From assembly GCA_028291405.1 (NCBI GenBank), contig JAQGID010000069.1, positions 1-64,000 on the forward strand: a stretch of 64,000 bases of DNA. The letters are read 5' to 3'. This document shows positions 16,026-26,404 of the stretch, in pieces (the stretch's first letter is position 1; each line of letters opens with the position of its first letter). The notes under the pieces were generated by a model. It had not been told where the DNA came from. It saw only the letters and a list, made by a program, of their open reading frames with translations, and made no database searches. Made by a program: the position numbers and the translations under genes. The DNA is from Rhodospirillales bacterium (GTDB taxonomy: Bacteria > Pseudomonadota > Alphaproteobacteria > ATCC43930 > CGMCC-115725).

Positions 16026-18413
16026 TCAGAACTCCTTCTTCATGCCGGCGTAGACGCTCCGCCGCGGCCCGAATTGCGGGGCGCCGACCCCGACCCCAGT
16101 GCCGTTGCGGATAACGTAGACCTCGTCCAGCACATTGACGAGATCGAGCCGCAACTCGATCTTGCCGGCGCGCGGCAGATCGAGCTTTTGCCCGACGCCG
16201 AAATTGACCTGCTCGTAGGAGGGCAGGGCATGGCCGTTCGGTGTGCTGCCCCCGGCGCGCAGGCCGCTGCCGGCGAGAACATCGACGCTGAAACGCGTGT
16301 CGTGCAGGAAATACGAAGCGCCGGCCGAAGCGGTCATCAGCTGGTCGTGATCGGTATGGATCGCGTTGGTCGCAATGAAGGCGAGATCGCCGGGATCGAA
16401 ATTGAACTGCCCGGAGACGATGTCCTTCGCCTTCTGCTGGGCGATCGCCAGATTGCCGTAGAACGAGAAATTCTTGACGTCATACGTCGTCGTCAGCTCG
16501 ATGCCGATGTTCCGCGCCGTCCGGTAGTTGAAGGCAGTGAGGATGATCGGCGCGCCGAACTGGCCCTCATCGATCAGATTGTGCGAGTGCTTGTAATATG
16601 CATCGAGGCCGGCCTTGAGCCCCGGGATGATCAGCTGCGAGACGCCGACGTCGAAATAATCGGCGCGCTCGGCCTTGACCGTGCTGTTGCCGTTGGCGAC
16701 GCCGGGCGGCTCCCCGGTCGTTCCGACGAACTGGGCGACGTTCGTGTTCGAAGCGAGCTCGAACGGCGGCGGCGTGAAGTAGCGAGCATAGCCGGCGTGC
16801 AGGGTCGTCGTCTTCGTCGCCTGAATCACAGCGTTGATGCGCGGGCTGATCTGGTTCTCGTGGGTATAGGCGTCGACGACATCGAACCGGCCGCCATAGT
16901 TGATGGTGAGCCACGACGTCGCGTGCCATTCATCCTGCAGGTAGAGCCCGTAGGTCCAACCCGTCTTGCCGGTGCTGTCGCTCAGCAGGAAGGGGGTGTC
17001 CGGGCCGCCGGCAGCCTCGACCAGCGAGTTGGTGCGCGCGATCGTCCGCTCGCCGGTCACCGTGAAGCCCGTGCGGAGCGTGTGGGTCGGTGTTATCTTG
17101 AAGCTGCTGTCGGTCTGGATGCCGGTCGCGATGCTACGCCGGTAGGCGTCCTGCGAGATGCCGTTGAAGGCGAGATCGCCCAGCGCCGGGTCGGGATGGT
17201 AGGTCAGGCTGCTGTAGCGGCTGAAGCCGGAGACTTGGACGTCGTAGTTCGTTCCCGATTTGAGGTAGGAGAGGACTCCGTAGGTGCTGCTCTCACGCTG
17301 GTTCTGATTGAGCGCAGCGGAGTCGAAGGCGGCGCTCCCGTTGACGGTGTTCGTCGGCGTCTGGCCGGGAATGTTGGGGATCTGGAAAGTTCCGCGATAG
17401 GTTCCCAGGATGGCGCTGACCTTGCTCGTCGCGTCGATCACGTAGTCGAGATAGGCAAATCCATGGCCCTGCTGCGTGTCGTCGTGCAGCGCATTATAGG
17501 ATCCCGTCGGCGCTTCGAGCCCGAGACCGCTCTGGAGGTAATCGCCGCTGACGAAATAGTTCAGCCGGCCATAGGATCCGCCGTATTCGGCGCCCTCCTG
17601 GAGGCGGCCGTAACTACCGCCGTAGACGCTGATCGACCCGCCCGGTTCGAACGCTCCGCTCTTCGTCTGGACGTCGATGATGCCGGATGTCCTGAGCCCG
17701 TATTGCGCCGGCAGCGCGCCGGTGATGAGGTCGACCGAGCTGGCGAAGCGCGGGCTCAGCGTCTGGCCGAACGAGCTGAGGCCTTCGGGAAGGATGATGC
17801 CGTTGATGCGGTACTGCACGTTCGCGTGCTCGTTGCGCACGTGAAACTCGCCGCTCGCCGCCGAATCCTGCGAGACGCCAGGCGCCCGGAGAATGACCTG
17901 GTTCAGCGGTGCATTTTCACCGCCGGGCTGGTTCTGAATTGCCGCATCGGTGATGCTGTAGGTCGAGGCGCCGATGCGTGGCTGAATCGCGATTCGCGCC
18001 TCCTCGAGGCGCTGGGCGACGACGTTGAGGTCGAGCGCCGCGCGCGCGGGCAGGGTCAGCTCGGCACTGGCGCCCTCGCTCGCCCCCACCGTTACGATCG
18101 CAGTCGCCGGATCGAAGCCCTGGTTCTCGGCGACCACCGCATAGGTTCCCGGCGCGATCCCGCTGAAGGAGAAATGGCCCTGCGCGTCCGCTGCAGTGCG
18201 GCCGAGCACCTGGCCGTCAGGCGTCTCCAACCGCAGCTGCGCCCCGCTCAGCGCGCGTGCCAGCGAGTCCTTGGCAATGCCCTCGACGACGCCGGCCGGG
18301 GGCGCCGCCCAGGCAAGGCCCGACCAGCCAACGAGAAATGACGAAACTCCAAGCACTAGGGCGCCATCGCGCAGCTTTGCTGCCGGCCATCGCACCGCGG
18401 TTCCCCGAACCAT
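16026..18413 (-). CDS. TonB-dependent outer-membrane receptor (likely metal or metallophore)
   Basis: The 795-residue protein has a signal peptide, an N-terminal carboxypeptidase-regulatory-like domain (about 42-115; GVVEGIAKDSLARALSGAQLRLE), a plug domain (LNQVILRAPGVSQDS...FHVRNEHANVQYRINGI) and a 22-strand barrel. It ends in the classic aromatic terminus (SVYAGMKKEF). It should import a substrate too large or scarce for porins. Its own operon supplies TonB, ExbB and ExbD. I chose the ATG at 18413 because GGAG lies seven bases before it; an ATG at 18437 has no clear ribosome site. A Zur-like operator ahead of the operon suggests zinc or a zinc carrier as substrate. That is inference. Confidence 0.9.
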   Translation of the reverse strand: MVRGTAVRWPAAKLRDGALVLGVSSFLVGWSGLAWAAPPAGVVEGIAKDSLARALSGAQLRLETPDGQVLGRTAADAQGHFSFSGIAPGTYAVVAENQGFDPATAIVTVGASEGASAELTLPARAALDLNVVAQRLEEARIAIQPRIGASTYSITDAAIQNQPGGENAPLNQVILRAPGVSQDSAASGEFHVRNEHANVQYRINGIILPEGLSSFGQTLSPRFASSVDLITGALPAQYGLRTSGIIDVQTKSGAFEPGGSISVYGGSYGRLQEGAEYGGSYGRLNYFVSGDYLQSGLGLEAPTGSYNALHDDTQQGHGFAYLDYVIDATSKVSAILGTYRGTFQIPNIPGQTPTNTVNGSAAFDSAALNQNQRESSTYGVLSYLKSGTNYDVQVSGFSRYSSLTYHPDPALGDLAFNGISQDAYRRSIATGIQTDSSFKITPTHTLRTGFTVTGERTIARTNSLVEAAGGPDTPFLLSDSTGKTGWTYGLYLQDEWHATSWLTINYGGRFDVVDAYTHENQISPRINAVIQATKTTTLHAGYARYFTPPPFELASNTNVAQFVGTTGEPPGVANGNSTVKAERADYFDVGVSQLIIPGLKAGLDAYYKHSHNLIDEGQFGAPIILTAFNYRTARNIGIELTTTYDVKNFSFYGNLAIAQQKAKDIVSGQFNFDPGDLAFIATNAIHTDHDQLMTASAGASYFLHDTRFSVDVLAGSGLRAGGSTPNGHALPSYEQVNFGVGQKLDLPRAGKIELRLDLVNVLDEVYVIRNGTGVGVGAPQFGPRRSVYAGMKKEF

Positions 18414-18494
18414 GAATCTGCTCCATCTGAAAATCACCGACGCAGGCGTCGGGTCACCAGGACACGACGGCTGCGCTCCGAAAGGCGGGCGATC

Positions 18495-18902
18495 TCAGAT
18501 GGTCGGGGGAGCACGCGTGCGGAAGAGGCTGAACGGCCGCGAGGGGAGTCCGTAGTCGCCCTCCCAGGTCGCGACGATGGTGGGAAGCATTGCCGGCGTC
18601 GCCACCGGCGCGATCTGCGGCACCAGGAAGGCGCCCGCCATGTGCAGGCCCCAGCATAGCAGGCAGTTGTCCTGATCGTCCGGGACCGCCGGCTTCGGCA
18701 GCTCCCCGGTGGCAGCGTGCCGATCGGCCGCAGTTAGGTCCGCTACCGGTAACGCCGGCGCGAAGGATCCGGCGAAGAGGTCGTTGTGATGATGCGTCGC
18801 GGCAACGAAGGCCTGCAACGCGATGGCAAAGAGGGCAAACAGCGCGCCGCGGCCAATGATGGCCGGTGCCTTGCTCGAATTCCTTGCGCGATGCAGCCAC
18901 AT
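18495..18902 (-). CDS. DUF2946-like secreted metal-associated protein
   Basis: The 135-residue protein has an N-terminal hydrophobic export segment (ALFALFAIALQAFVAA), then H37-H38-H39, and a D-N-C80-L-L-C83-x3-H87 cluster preceding a second hydrophobic stretch. This matches DUF2946-like proteins, small His/Cys proteins often encoded next to metal-related TonB receptors. The start has GCAGGAGA upstream. It is the first gene of a six-gene operon, and the operator-like palindrome at 18926-18937 lies 24 bases before its ATG. It probably binds a metal ion in the periplasm or membrane. Confidence 0.72.
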   Translation of the reverse strand: MWLHRARNSSKAPAIIGRGALFALFAIALQAFVAATHHHNDLFAGSFAPALPVADLTAADRHAATGELPKPAVPDDQDNCLLCWGLHMAGAFLVPQIAPVATPAMLPTIVATWEGDYGLPSRPFSLFRTRAPPTI

Positions 18903-18918
18903 AACGATCTCCTGCGGA

Positions 18919-18957
18919 GACCATTATGTTATATCATTTACATTGGCAAGAGGCGGA
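18919..18957 (-). promoter_or_regulatory. Zur-like operator overlapping a promoter
   Basis: ATGTTATATCAT (18926-18937) matches the core of the alphaproteobacterial Zur box ATGTTATAACAT at 11 of 12 positions and is nearly palindromic. It sits in the only AT-rich stretch of the region. On the minus strand TTGCCA is followed 15 bases later by CATAAT, so a repressor bound here would block the promoter of the DUF2946-receptor-exbBD-tonB operon. The consensus is from memory of the family; no search was run. Confidence 0.55.
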
Positions 18958-18976
18958 TCGCCTCCAGCGGTATCAG

Positions 18977-20188
18977 CTAGTGCGGCGCGTCAAGTCCCAG
19001 GACGACCGAGGCGTAGGTCGCCGCGAGGTTCTCCCAGCGCAGACCGATCTGCGCGTTGACTGCGTGGACGTCGCGGAAGGCGCGCTGGATCGGGCTCTCG
19101 TCGAACAGCCCGTGGCCGCCGCTGCTGTAGAAGATGCCGTCGACCGCCTTCATGAAGAGCTGTGCGGCAAAGCTGAGATCGCGGCCGTAACGCGCCTGCT
19201 GCTCGGGCGTCGGCTGCGCGCCGGAGCGGCCGATCGCGTTCAGCTCCAGCGCGTTCTGCGTCAGCAGGGCCTCGGCGGCATCGATCTGGGCGCCGGCCTC
19301 GACCATCCGCAGATGCATCGCCTGCGGACCGAAATTCGGCGGACCGAACTTGACCGCGCTGCGGTGCTTGGCGTTCTCGATATAGAACTCGACGGCGCCG
19401 CGCGCGATCCCGAGGGCGGGGGCGCAGATGTTGTAGGGGAACACTGCGAAGAGCGGCAGGCGGTAGATATGGCTGCGGTTGATCGCGCCGCCCGGCGCCG
19501 TCCCGGTGATCGTCGCCATGAGTGGCACGATGCGGTGGTCCGGGACGAAGATGCGGTCGATCACGATGTCGTTGCTGCCGGTGCCGCACAGCCCCGCGAC
19601 GTGCCAAGTGTCGTCGATGGCGAAATCGCGCCGCGGGATCAGGCACCAGGCGAGGGCCGGCGGGCCGCCGGAGGCGGGAAGGGGCGCCCCGATGACGGCC
19701 CATTGCACGTGGTCGACGCCGCTCGAGAAGCGCCAGCGGCCGGAGATGATGAGGCCGCCCTTGGTCGGCGCAACCTCAGCTTTCTCAGGGATAACGGCGC
19801 TCGACAGGATGGTGTCCTGCGCCTCGCCCCAGACCTCGTCCTGCGCCTCGCGTGGAAACATGCCAACCATCCAGCTGTGGCAGGCGATGACAGACAGTAC
19901 CCATGCGCTGGAGCCGCAAGCCCTGCCGATCTCGTTGCACAGCGCGAGCTGCGGGACACCGTAATCGAGCTCGTAGCCGCCGTAGCGTTCCGGCTGGAAC
20001 ATGCGGAAGAACCCGGCCTCGGCGAACTCCCGCATCGTCTCGGCGGGCAGGCGGCGCGCCTGCTCGGTCGCGGCGGCGCGCTCGCGGATGGTCGGCACCA
20101 TGTCGCGCGCGCGGTCGACAAGCCCGGCGAGGATCTTCGCCTTGTCGTGATCGCCGCTCTCCCGGATTGCACTAGTGTCGCTTGACAT
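18977..20188 (-). CDS. Flavin-dependent monooxygenase, acyl-CoA dehydrogenase fold (HsaA/HpaH-C2-like)
   Basis: The 403-residue protein has the N-terminal helical domain (LPAETMREFAEAGFFRMFQPERYGGYELDYG), a middle beta domain (GLIISGRWRFSSGVDHVQWAVIGA) and the C-terminal four-helix domain. It resembles group D flavoprotein monooxygenases such as HsaA and the oxygenase component of p-hydroxyphenylacetate hydroxylase more than CoA-dependent dehydrogenases; the SGRWRFSSG and AGLCGTGSNDI motifs are typical. These enzymes use reduced flavin from a separate reductase, which is not encoded nearby. GGGAGGAG precedes the ATG. It is divergent from hemC and its substrate is unknown. Confidence 0.8.
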   Translation of the reverse strand: MSSDTSAIRESGDHDKAKILAGLVDRARDMVPTIRERAAATEQARRLPAETMREFAEAGFFRMFQPERYGGYELDYGVPQLALCNEIGRACGSSAWVLSVIACHSWMVGMFPREAQDEVWGEAQDTILSSAVIPEKAEVAPTKGGLIISGRWRFSSGVDHVQWAVIGAPLPASGGPPALAWCLIPRRDFAIDDTWHVAGLCGTGSNDIVIDRIFVPDHRIVPLMATITGTAPGGAINRSHIYRLPLFAVFPYNICAPALGIARGAVEFYIENAKHRSAVKFGPPNFGPQAMHLRMVEAGAQIDAAEALLTQNALELNAIGRSGAQPTPEQQARYGRDLSFAAQLFMKAVDGIFYSSGGHGLFDESPIQRAFRDVHAVNAQIGLRWENLAATYASVVLGLDAPH

Positions 20189-20316
20189 GGTGCTCCTCCC
20201 TCGTTTTGATTTTAATTCTGTCGCAAGTTCTATTGCGCTACCAGCCTCCGGTCAAACGGCAGCCGTGCGCGCGCTTTTGCTAGGACAAGCCGGGCGGCGG
20301 GCGATAAGTTCGCGGC

Positions 20317-22722
<2,406 letters not shown>

Positions 22723-22781
22723 GTAACGCCGAGTATCGCCCGCCCTTGTCCGATCCACGCCTACCAAAGAGGATGGCAGCG

Positions 22782-24122
22782 ATGCCCGACCAGCCGCAGT
22801 CGCCGGCGCCCCGAACCCCGAACGATCTCGACGCCTTCTGGATGCCGTTCACCGCGAACCGGCAGTTCAAGGCGGCGCCGCGGCTGCTCGTCGCCGCCAA
22901 GGGCATGCATTACACCAGCGATGACGGCCGCCGCATCCTCGACGGTACCGCCGGTCTGTGGTGCTGCAACGCCGGCCATGGCGACCGCCGCATCGTCGAG
23001 GCGATCCAGGCGCAGGCCGGCGAGATGGATTACGCGCCGGCCTTCCAGATGGGCCACCCCAAGGTCTTCGAGCTCGCCTCGCGTCTCGCCGCGCTGATGC
23101 CGGGCGATCTCGGCAAGGTCTTCTTCACCAACTCGGGATCCGAGGCGGTCGATACCGCGCTGAAGATCGCACTCGCCTATCACCGCGTCCGCGGCGAGGG
23201 GCAGCGCACCCGATTTATCGGCCGCGAGCGCGGCTATCACGGCGTCGGCTTCGGCGGTATCTCGGTCGGCGGCATCTCGGGCAACCGCAAGTTCTTCGGG
23301 CCGATGCTGGCCGGCGTCGACCATCTGCCGCACACCCACCTGCCCGAGCGCAACGCATTCTCCCGCGGCGAACCGGAGCACGGCGCCGATCTCGCCGACG
23401 AGCTCGAGCGCATCGTCGCGCTGCACGACGCCTCGACGATCGCGGCCGTCATCGTCGAGCCGCTTGCCGGCTCGACCGGCGTGCTGGTCCCGCCGAAGGG
23501 CTACCTTGCGCGGCTGCGCGCGAGCTGCGACCGGCACGGCATCCTGCTGATCTTCGACGAGGTCATCACCGGCTTTGGCCGGCTCGGCGCGAGCTTTGCC
23601 GTCGAGCGCTTCGGCGTGCAGCCGGACATGGTAACGGTCGCCAAGGGCATCACCTCGGGAACCGTGCCGATGGGTGCCGTCTTCGCCCGCGATGCGATCT
23701 ACGACACCTTCATGACCGGCCCGGAAACCGCGATCGAGCTGTTCCACGGCTATACTTACTCTGGCCATCCGCTGGCCTGCGCCGCCGGCCTCGCGACGCA
23801 GCGGGTCTATGCCGAGGACGGTCTCTTCGAGAACGCGGCTTCGCTTGCGGCGTATTGGGAAGACGCCGTCCATTCCCTGAAGGGGCTGCCGCACGTCATC
23901 GATCTGCGCAATCTCGGACTCATCGCCGGGATCGAGCTGCAGCCGATTGCCGGACAGCCGACGAAGCGGGCCTTCAACGCCTTCCTGCGCGCCTATGAGA
24001 AGGGGCTGCTGATCCGTACTACCGGCGACATCATCGCGCTCTCGCCGCCGCTTATCCTGACCCGGGCGCATATCGACGAGATGTTCGGCATCCTCGCCGA
24101 CGTGCTGCGCGAGGCGGCGTAG
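22782..24122 (+). CDS. Omega-amino acid (beta-alanine)--pyruvate aminotransferase
   Basis: The 446-residue PLP enzyme belongs to class III aminotransferases. FWMPFTANRQFKAAPRLLVAAKGMHY, GTAGLWCCNAGHGDRRIVEA and the fork F-F-T-N-S-G-S-E-A are typical of beta-alanine:pyruvate transaminases. The PLP lysine is K288 in TVAKGITSG, preceded by IFDEVITGFGR. It would convert beta-alanine or 3-aminoisobutyrate, the end products of reductive pyrimidine degradation, to the semialdehyde. GAGG lies nine bases before the ATG at 22782; in-frame starts upstream (22746, 22773) have poorer spacing. Confidence 0.92.
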   Translation: MPDQPQSPAPRTPNDLDAFWMPFTANRQFKAAPRLLVAAKGMHYTSDDGRRILDGTAGLWCCNAGHGDRRIVEAIQAQAGEMDYAPAFQMGHPKVFELASRLAALMPGDLGKVFFTNSGSEAVDTALKIALAYHRVRGEGQRTRFIGRERGYHGVGFGGISVGGISGNRKFFGPMLAGVDHLPHTHLPERNAFSRGEPEHGADLADELERIVALHDASTIAAVIVEPLAGSTGVLVPPKGYLARLRASCDRHGILLIFDEVITGFGRLGASFAVERFGVQPDMVTVAKGITSGTVPMGAVFARDAIYDTFMTGPETAIELFHGYTYSGHPLACAAGLATQRVYAEDGLFENAASLAAYWEDAVHSLKGLPHVIDLRNLGLIAGIELQPIAGQPTKRAFNAFLRAYEKGLLIRTTGDIIALSPPLILTRAHIDEMFGILADVLREAA

Positions 24123-24161
24123 TCTTACAAATACTCCGCCCCGCCCGGGGGACGTCGAGGA

Positions 24162-24869
24162 TCAGCGCCGCAGTCCCAACCCCTTGAGGAACAGCGCCGT
24201 CGCTGTCGTCGTCGCCGTGGCCAGGGTCGCGTCGTCGACGCGACGCTTGCCGAGCACTGCGGTGATTTGCGTCGCGAAATCGGCGTAGGTCTGGGTCGTC
24301 GCCCAGAGCATGAAGAGGAGATGCGCGGGATCGACCGTGTCCATCCTGCCCTCTTCCATCCAGGCCTCGAGGATCACGCTCTTCGCCTCGACGTGGCGGC
24401 GCAGTCGCTGGCGCAGGAAGGGACGGACATGCGTCGCACCGCCGATCACCTCGATGGCCCAGAGGCGGGATCGGTCGGGGAAGTCGCGGGAGTATTCGAT
24501 CTTGCGGGTGATGTAGCGCTCCAGCGCGGTTGCGGGATCGGCGTCGGGCCGGATCTCGTCAAGGGCGTCGAGCCAGACCGTCAGCACGTTCTCCAGCACG
24601 CGTGTGTAAAGATCGCGCTTGGTCGGGAAGTAATAGTGGAGATTGGCCTTCGGAAGTAGCGCGCGTTCGGCGATCTCGCCGGTGGTGGCGCCGCTGAACC
24701 CTTTCTCGGCGAAGACCGCATCGGCCGCCTTGATGATCCGCGCGACGTTGCGCTGGCGGATGATGCCGCCGTCGTCGCTCGACGAGGCTCTGCTCCCTTG
24801 GGTGGATTCCGCCGCCTTCGTCTTGCTCATCCCGTCTCGCCGTGCTGTGGCCGAAGCCGTCCCCCGCAT
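24162..24869 (-). CDS. rutR: RutR-like TetR-family transcriptional regulator
   Basis: The 235-residue protein has an N-terminal TetR helix-turn-helix (RIIKAADAVFAEKGFSGATTGEIAERALLPKANLHYYFPTKRDLY, about residues 43-90). Its C-terminal domain is of the RutR/YcdC type (KIEYSRDFPDRSRLWAIEVI...FMLWATTQTYADFATQI). E. coli RutR senses uracil or thymine and binds TTGACCAnnTGGTCAA. Palindromes of that form lie in the two promoter regions flanking this part of the locus, so it is probably the local repressor, released by pyrimidines. GAGG is six bases before the ATG at 24869; a second ATG at 24830 is possible. Confidence 0.88.
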   Translation of the reverse strand: MRGTASATARRDGMSKTKAAESTQGSRASSSDDGGIIRQRNVARIIKAADAVFAEKGFSGATTGEIAERALLPKANLHYYFPTKRDLYTRVLENVLTVWLDALDEIRPDADPATALERYITRKIEYSRDFPDRSRLWAIEVIGGATHVRPFLRQRLRRHVEAKSVILEAWMEEGRMDTVDPAHLLFMLWATTQTYADFATQITAVLGKRRVDDATLATATTTATALFLKGLGLRR

Positions 24870-24962
24870 CTCGGGCCTCGATCATTGAACCGTCGAGGCT
24901 CCCGGTCAAATAAAATGCAATCGCCCATTTCTTGGCCATTTCTGCCGATTTTCGGCACGATA

Positions 24963-24992
24963 TTGAACGATCGGTCAAGTTCTGCCTACACT
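24963..24992 (+). promoter_or_regulatory. preT promoter overlapped by a RutR-like operator
   Basis: The palindrome TTGAACGATCGGTCAA (24963-24978) matches the RutR consensus at 11 of 14 specified positions. Its first six bases, TTGAAC, also form a -35 element with TACACT 18 bases downstream. Binding of the regulator here would block transcription of preT, preA, the carbamoylase and the ABC genes. The regulator gene itself reads away on the other side. Confidence 0.65.
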
Positions 24993-25031
24993 TGGAATCA
25001 GCTGAAAATTCCCACCGACAGCGAGGCATCG

Positions 25032-26393
25032 ATGGCAGGATCGCAAGTCACCGCTCATCCCGACATTGCCGCCGCGCGGCTGTCGCCCGAGGTCTATCGG
25101 GCGAATTTCGCCGACGTCCATCCGCCGCTCGAAGCCGATCAGGCAGTGGTCGAGGCAAACCGTTGCTATTTCTGCTACGACGCGCCCTGCGTCGAGGCCT
25201 GTCCGACCGGTATCGACATCCCGGGCTTCATCCGCAAGATCGCGACCGGCAACGTCGACGGCGCCGGCCTGCGCATCCTCGAGGAAAACATCTTCGGCGG
25301 CTCCTGCGCCCGCGTCTGCCCGACAGAGATCCTCTGCGAAGCGGCCTGCGTCCGCACCGAGCAGCAGGGCAAGCCCATCGCGATCGGTGCGCTGCAGCGC
25401 TATGCCACCGATCCGACGCTGGCGGCGGCGGTCCATCCTTTCACGCGAGCCCTCTCGACCGGTCGCCGCGTCGCGGTCGTCGGCGGCGGCCCCGCCGGCC
25501 TCGCCTGCGCCCATCGGCTGGCGATGCTCGGCCATGACGTCACCGTCTTCGAAGCTCGCGAGCGTCTCGGCGGGCTCAACGAATACGGCATCGCCGAGTA
25601 CAAGGTGGCGGACCATTTCGCCCGTGCCGAGGTCGATTTCGTCCTGGCGGTCGGCGGCATCGCGGTGCGCACCGGCGTAGCCCTCGGCCGCGATCTCTCG
25701 CTTGCCGATCTCCGCGGCGACTATGATGCCGTGTTCCTCGGCATGGGGCTTGCAGGGGTCAAGGCGCTGGAATGCGAGGGCGAGGAATTGCAGGGCGTCT
25801 TCAATGCCGTCGACTACATCGAGAGGCTGCGCCAGGCGGCGGATTTCGCGACGCTGCCGATCGGCCGGCGCATCGTCGTAATCGGCGGCGGCAACACGGC
25901 GATCGACATCGCGGTGCAGGCGAAGCGGCTCGGCGCCGAGGACGTGACGCTGGTCTATCGCCGGACGGCGGAGGCGATGAGCGCGACCGGCCACGAGCAG
26001 GAGTTCGCCCAGACGAATGGCGTCAGGATCAAGCATTCGGCGCAGCCGGTTCGCCTGACCGGCCGCGACGGCGGCGTCGCGGAGGCCGTGTTCGAATACA
26101 CTGCGACCCAGGGCGGTCGCCTCGTCGGCACCGGCGAGATTTTCGCGCTGCCGGCCGACATGGTGTTCAAGGCGATCGGCCAGGTCTTCGTAGCCGATCC
26201 GCTCGCCGAGGGCGGAAGCTCGCTGCTCGCGCTGGCGAATGGCAGGATCCGCGTCGACGCCGACGGCAAGACCTCGCTCGACAAGGTCTGGGCAGGCGGC
26301 GATTGTATCGCCGGCGGTCAGGATCTGACGGTGCAGGCGGTCGAGGACGGCAAGCGTGCCGCGCTCGCCATCCACCGCAGCCTCGCCGGGTGA
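25032..26393 (+). CDS. preT: NAD-dependent dihydropyrimidine dehydrogenase, flavin subunit PreT
   Basis: The 453-residue protein begins with an iron-sulfur domain (C-Y-F-C...APCVEACPTGIDIPGFI; CARVCPTEILCEAAC), followed by two Rossmann motifs (VAVVGGGPAGLACAHRL at about 155 and IVVIGGGNTAIDIAVQA at about 280). This is the arrangement of PreT and of the N-terminal part of mammalian dihydropyrimidine dehydrogenase. It takes electrons from NAD(P)H through FAD and 4Fe-4S clusters to PreA, which reduces uracil or thymine. The ATG at 25032 follows GCGAGGC. The preA gene starts 11 bases downstream. Confidence 0.93.
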   Translation: MAGSQVTAHPDIAAARLSPEVYRANFADVHPPLEADQAVVEANRCYFCYDAPCVEACPTGIDIPGFIRKIATGNVDGAGLRILEENIFGGSCARVCPTEILCEAACVRTEQQGKPIAIGALQRYATDPTLAAAVHPFTRALSTGRRVAVVGGGPAGLACAHRLAMLGHDVTVFEARERLGGLNEYGIAEYKVADHFARAEVDFVLAVGGIAVRTGVALGRDLSLADLRGDYDAVFLGMGLAGVKALECEGEELQGVFNAVDYIERLRQAADFATLPIGRRIVVIGGGNTAIDIAVQAKRLGAEDVTLVYRRTAEAMSATGHEQEFAQTNGVRIKHSAQPVRLTGRDGGVAEAVFEYTATQGGRLVGTGEIFALPADMVFKAIGQVFVADPLAEGGSSLLALANGRIRVDADGKTSLDKVWAGGDCIAGGQDLTVQAVEDGKRAALAIHRSLAG

Positions 26394-26404
26394 GGGGAGA
26401 CGCC

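Noticed and set aside
16014-18341. Long plus-strand frame opposite the TonB-dependent receptor
   Set aside because: Low-complexity antisense shadow; the receptor on the minus strand is complete from signal peptide to terminal aromatic residue.
24885-24911. Second RutR-like half-site pair near the regulator start
   Set aside because: TTGA and GGTCAA half-sites occur here, but the spacing is far too wide for the known palindrome.
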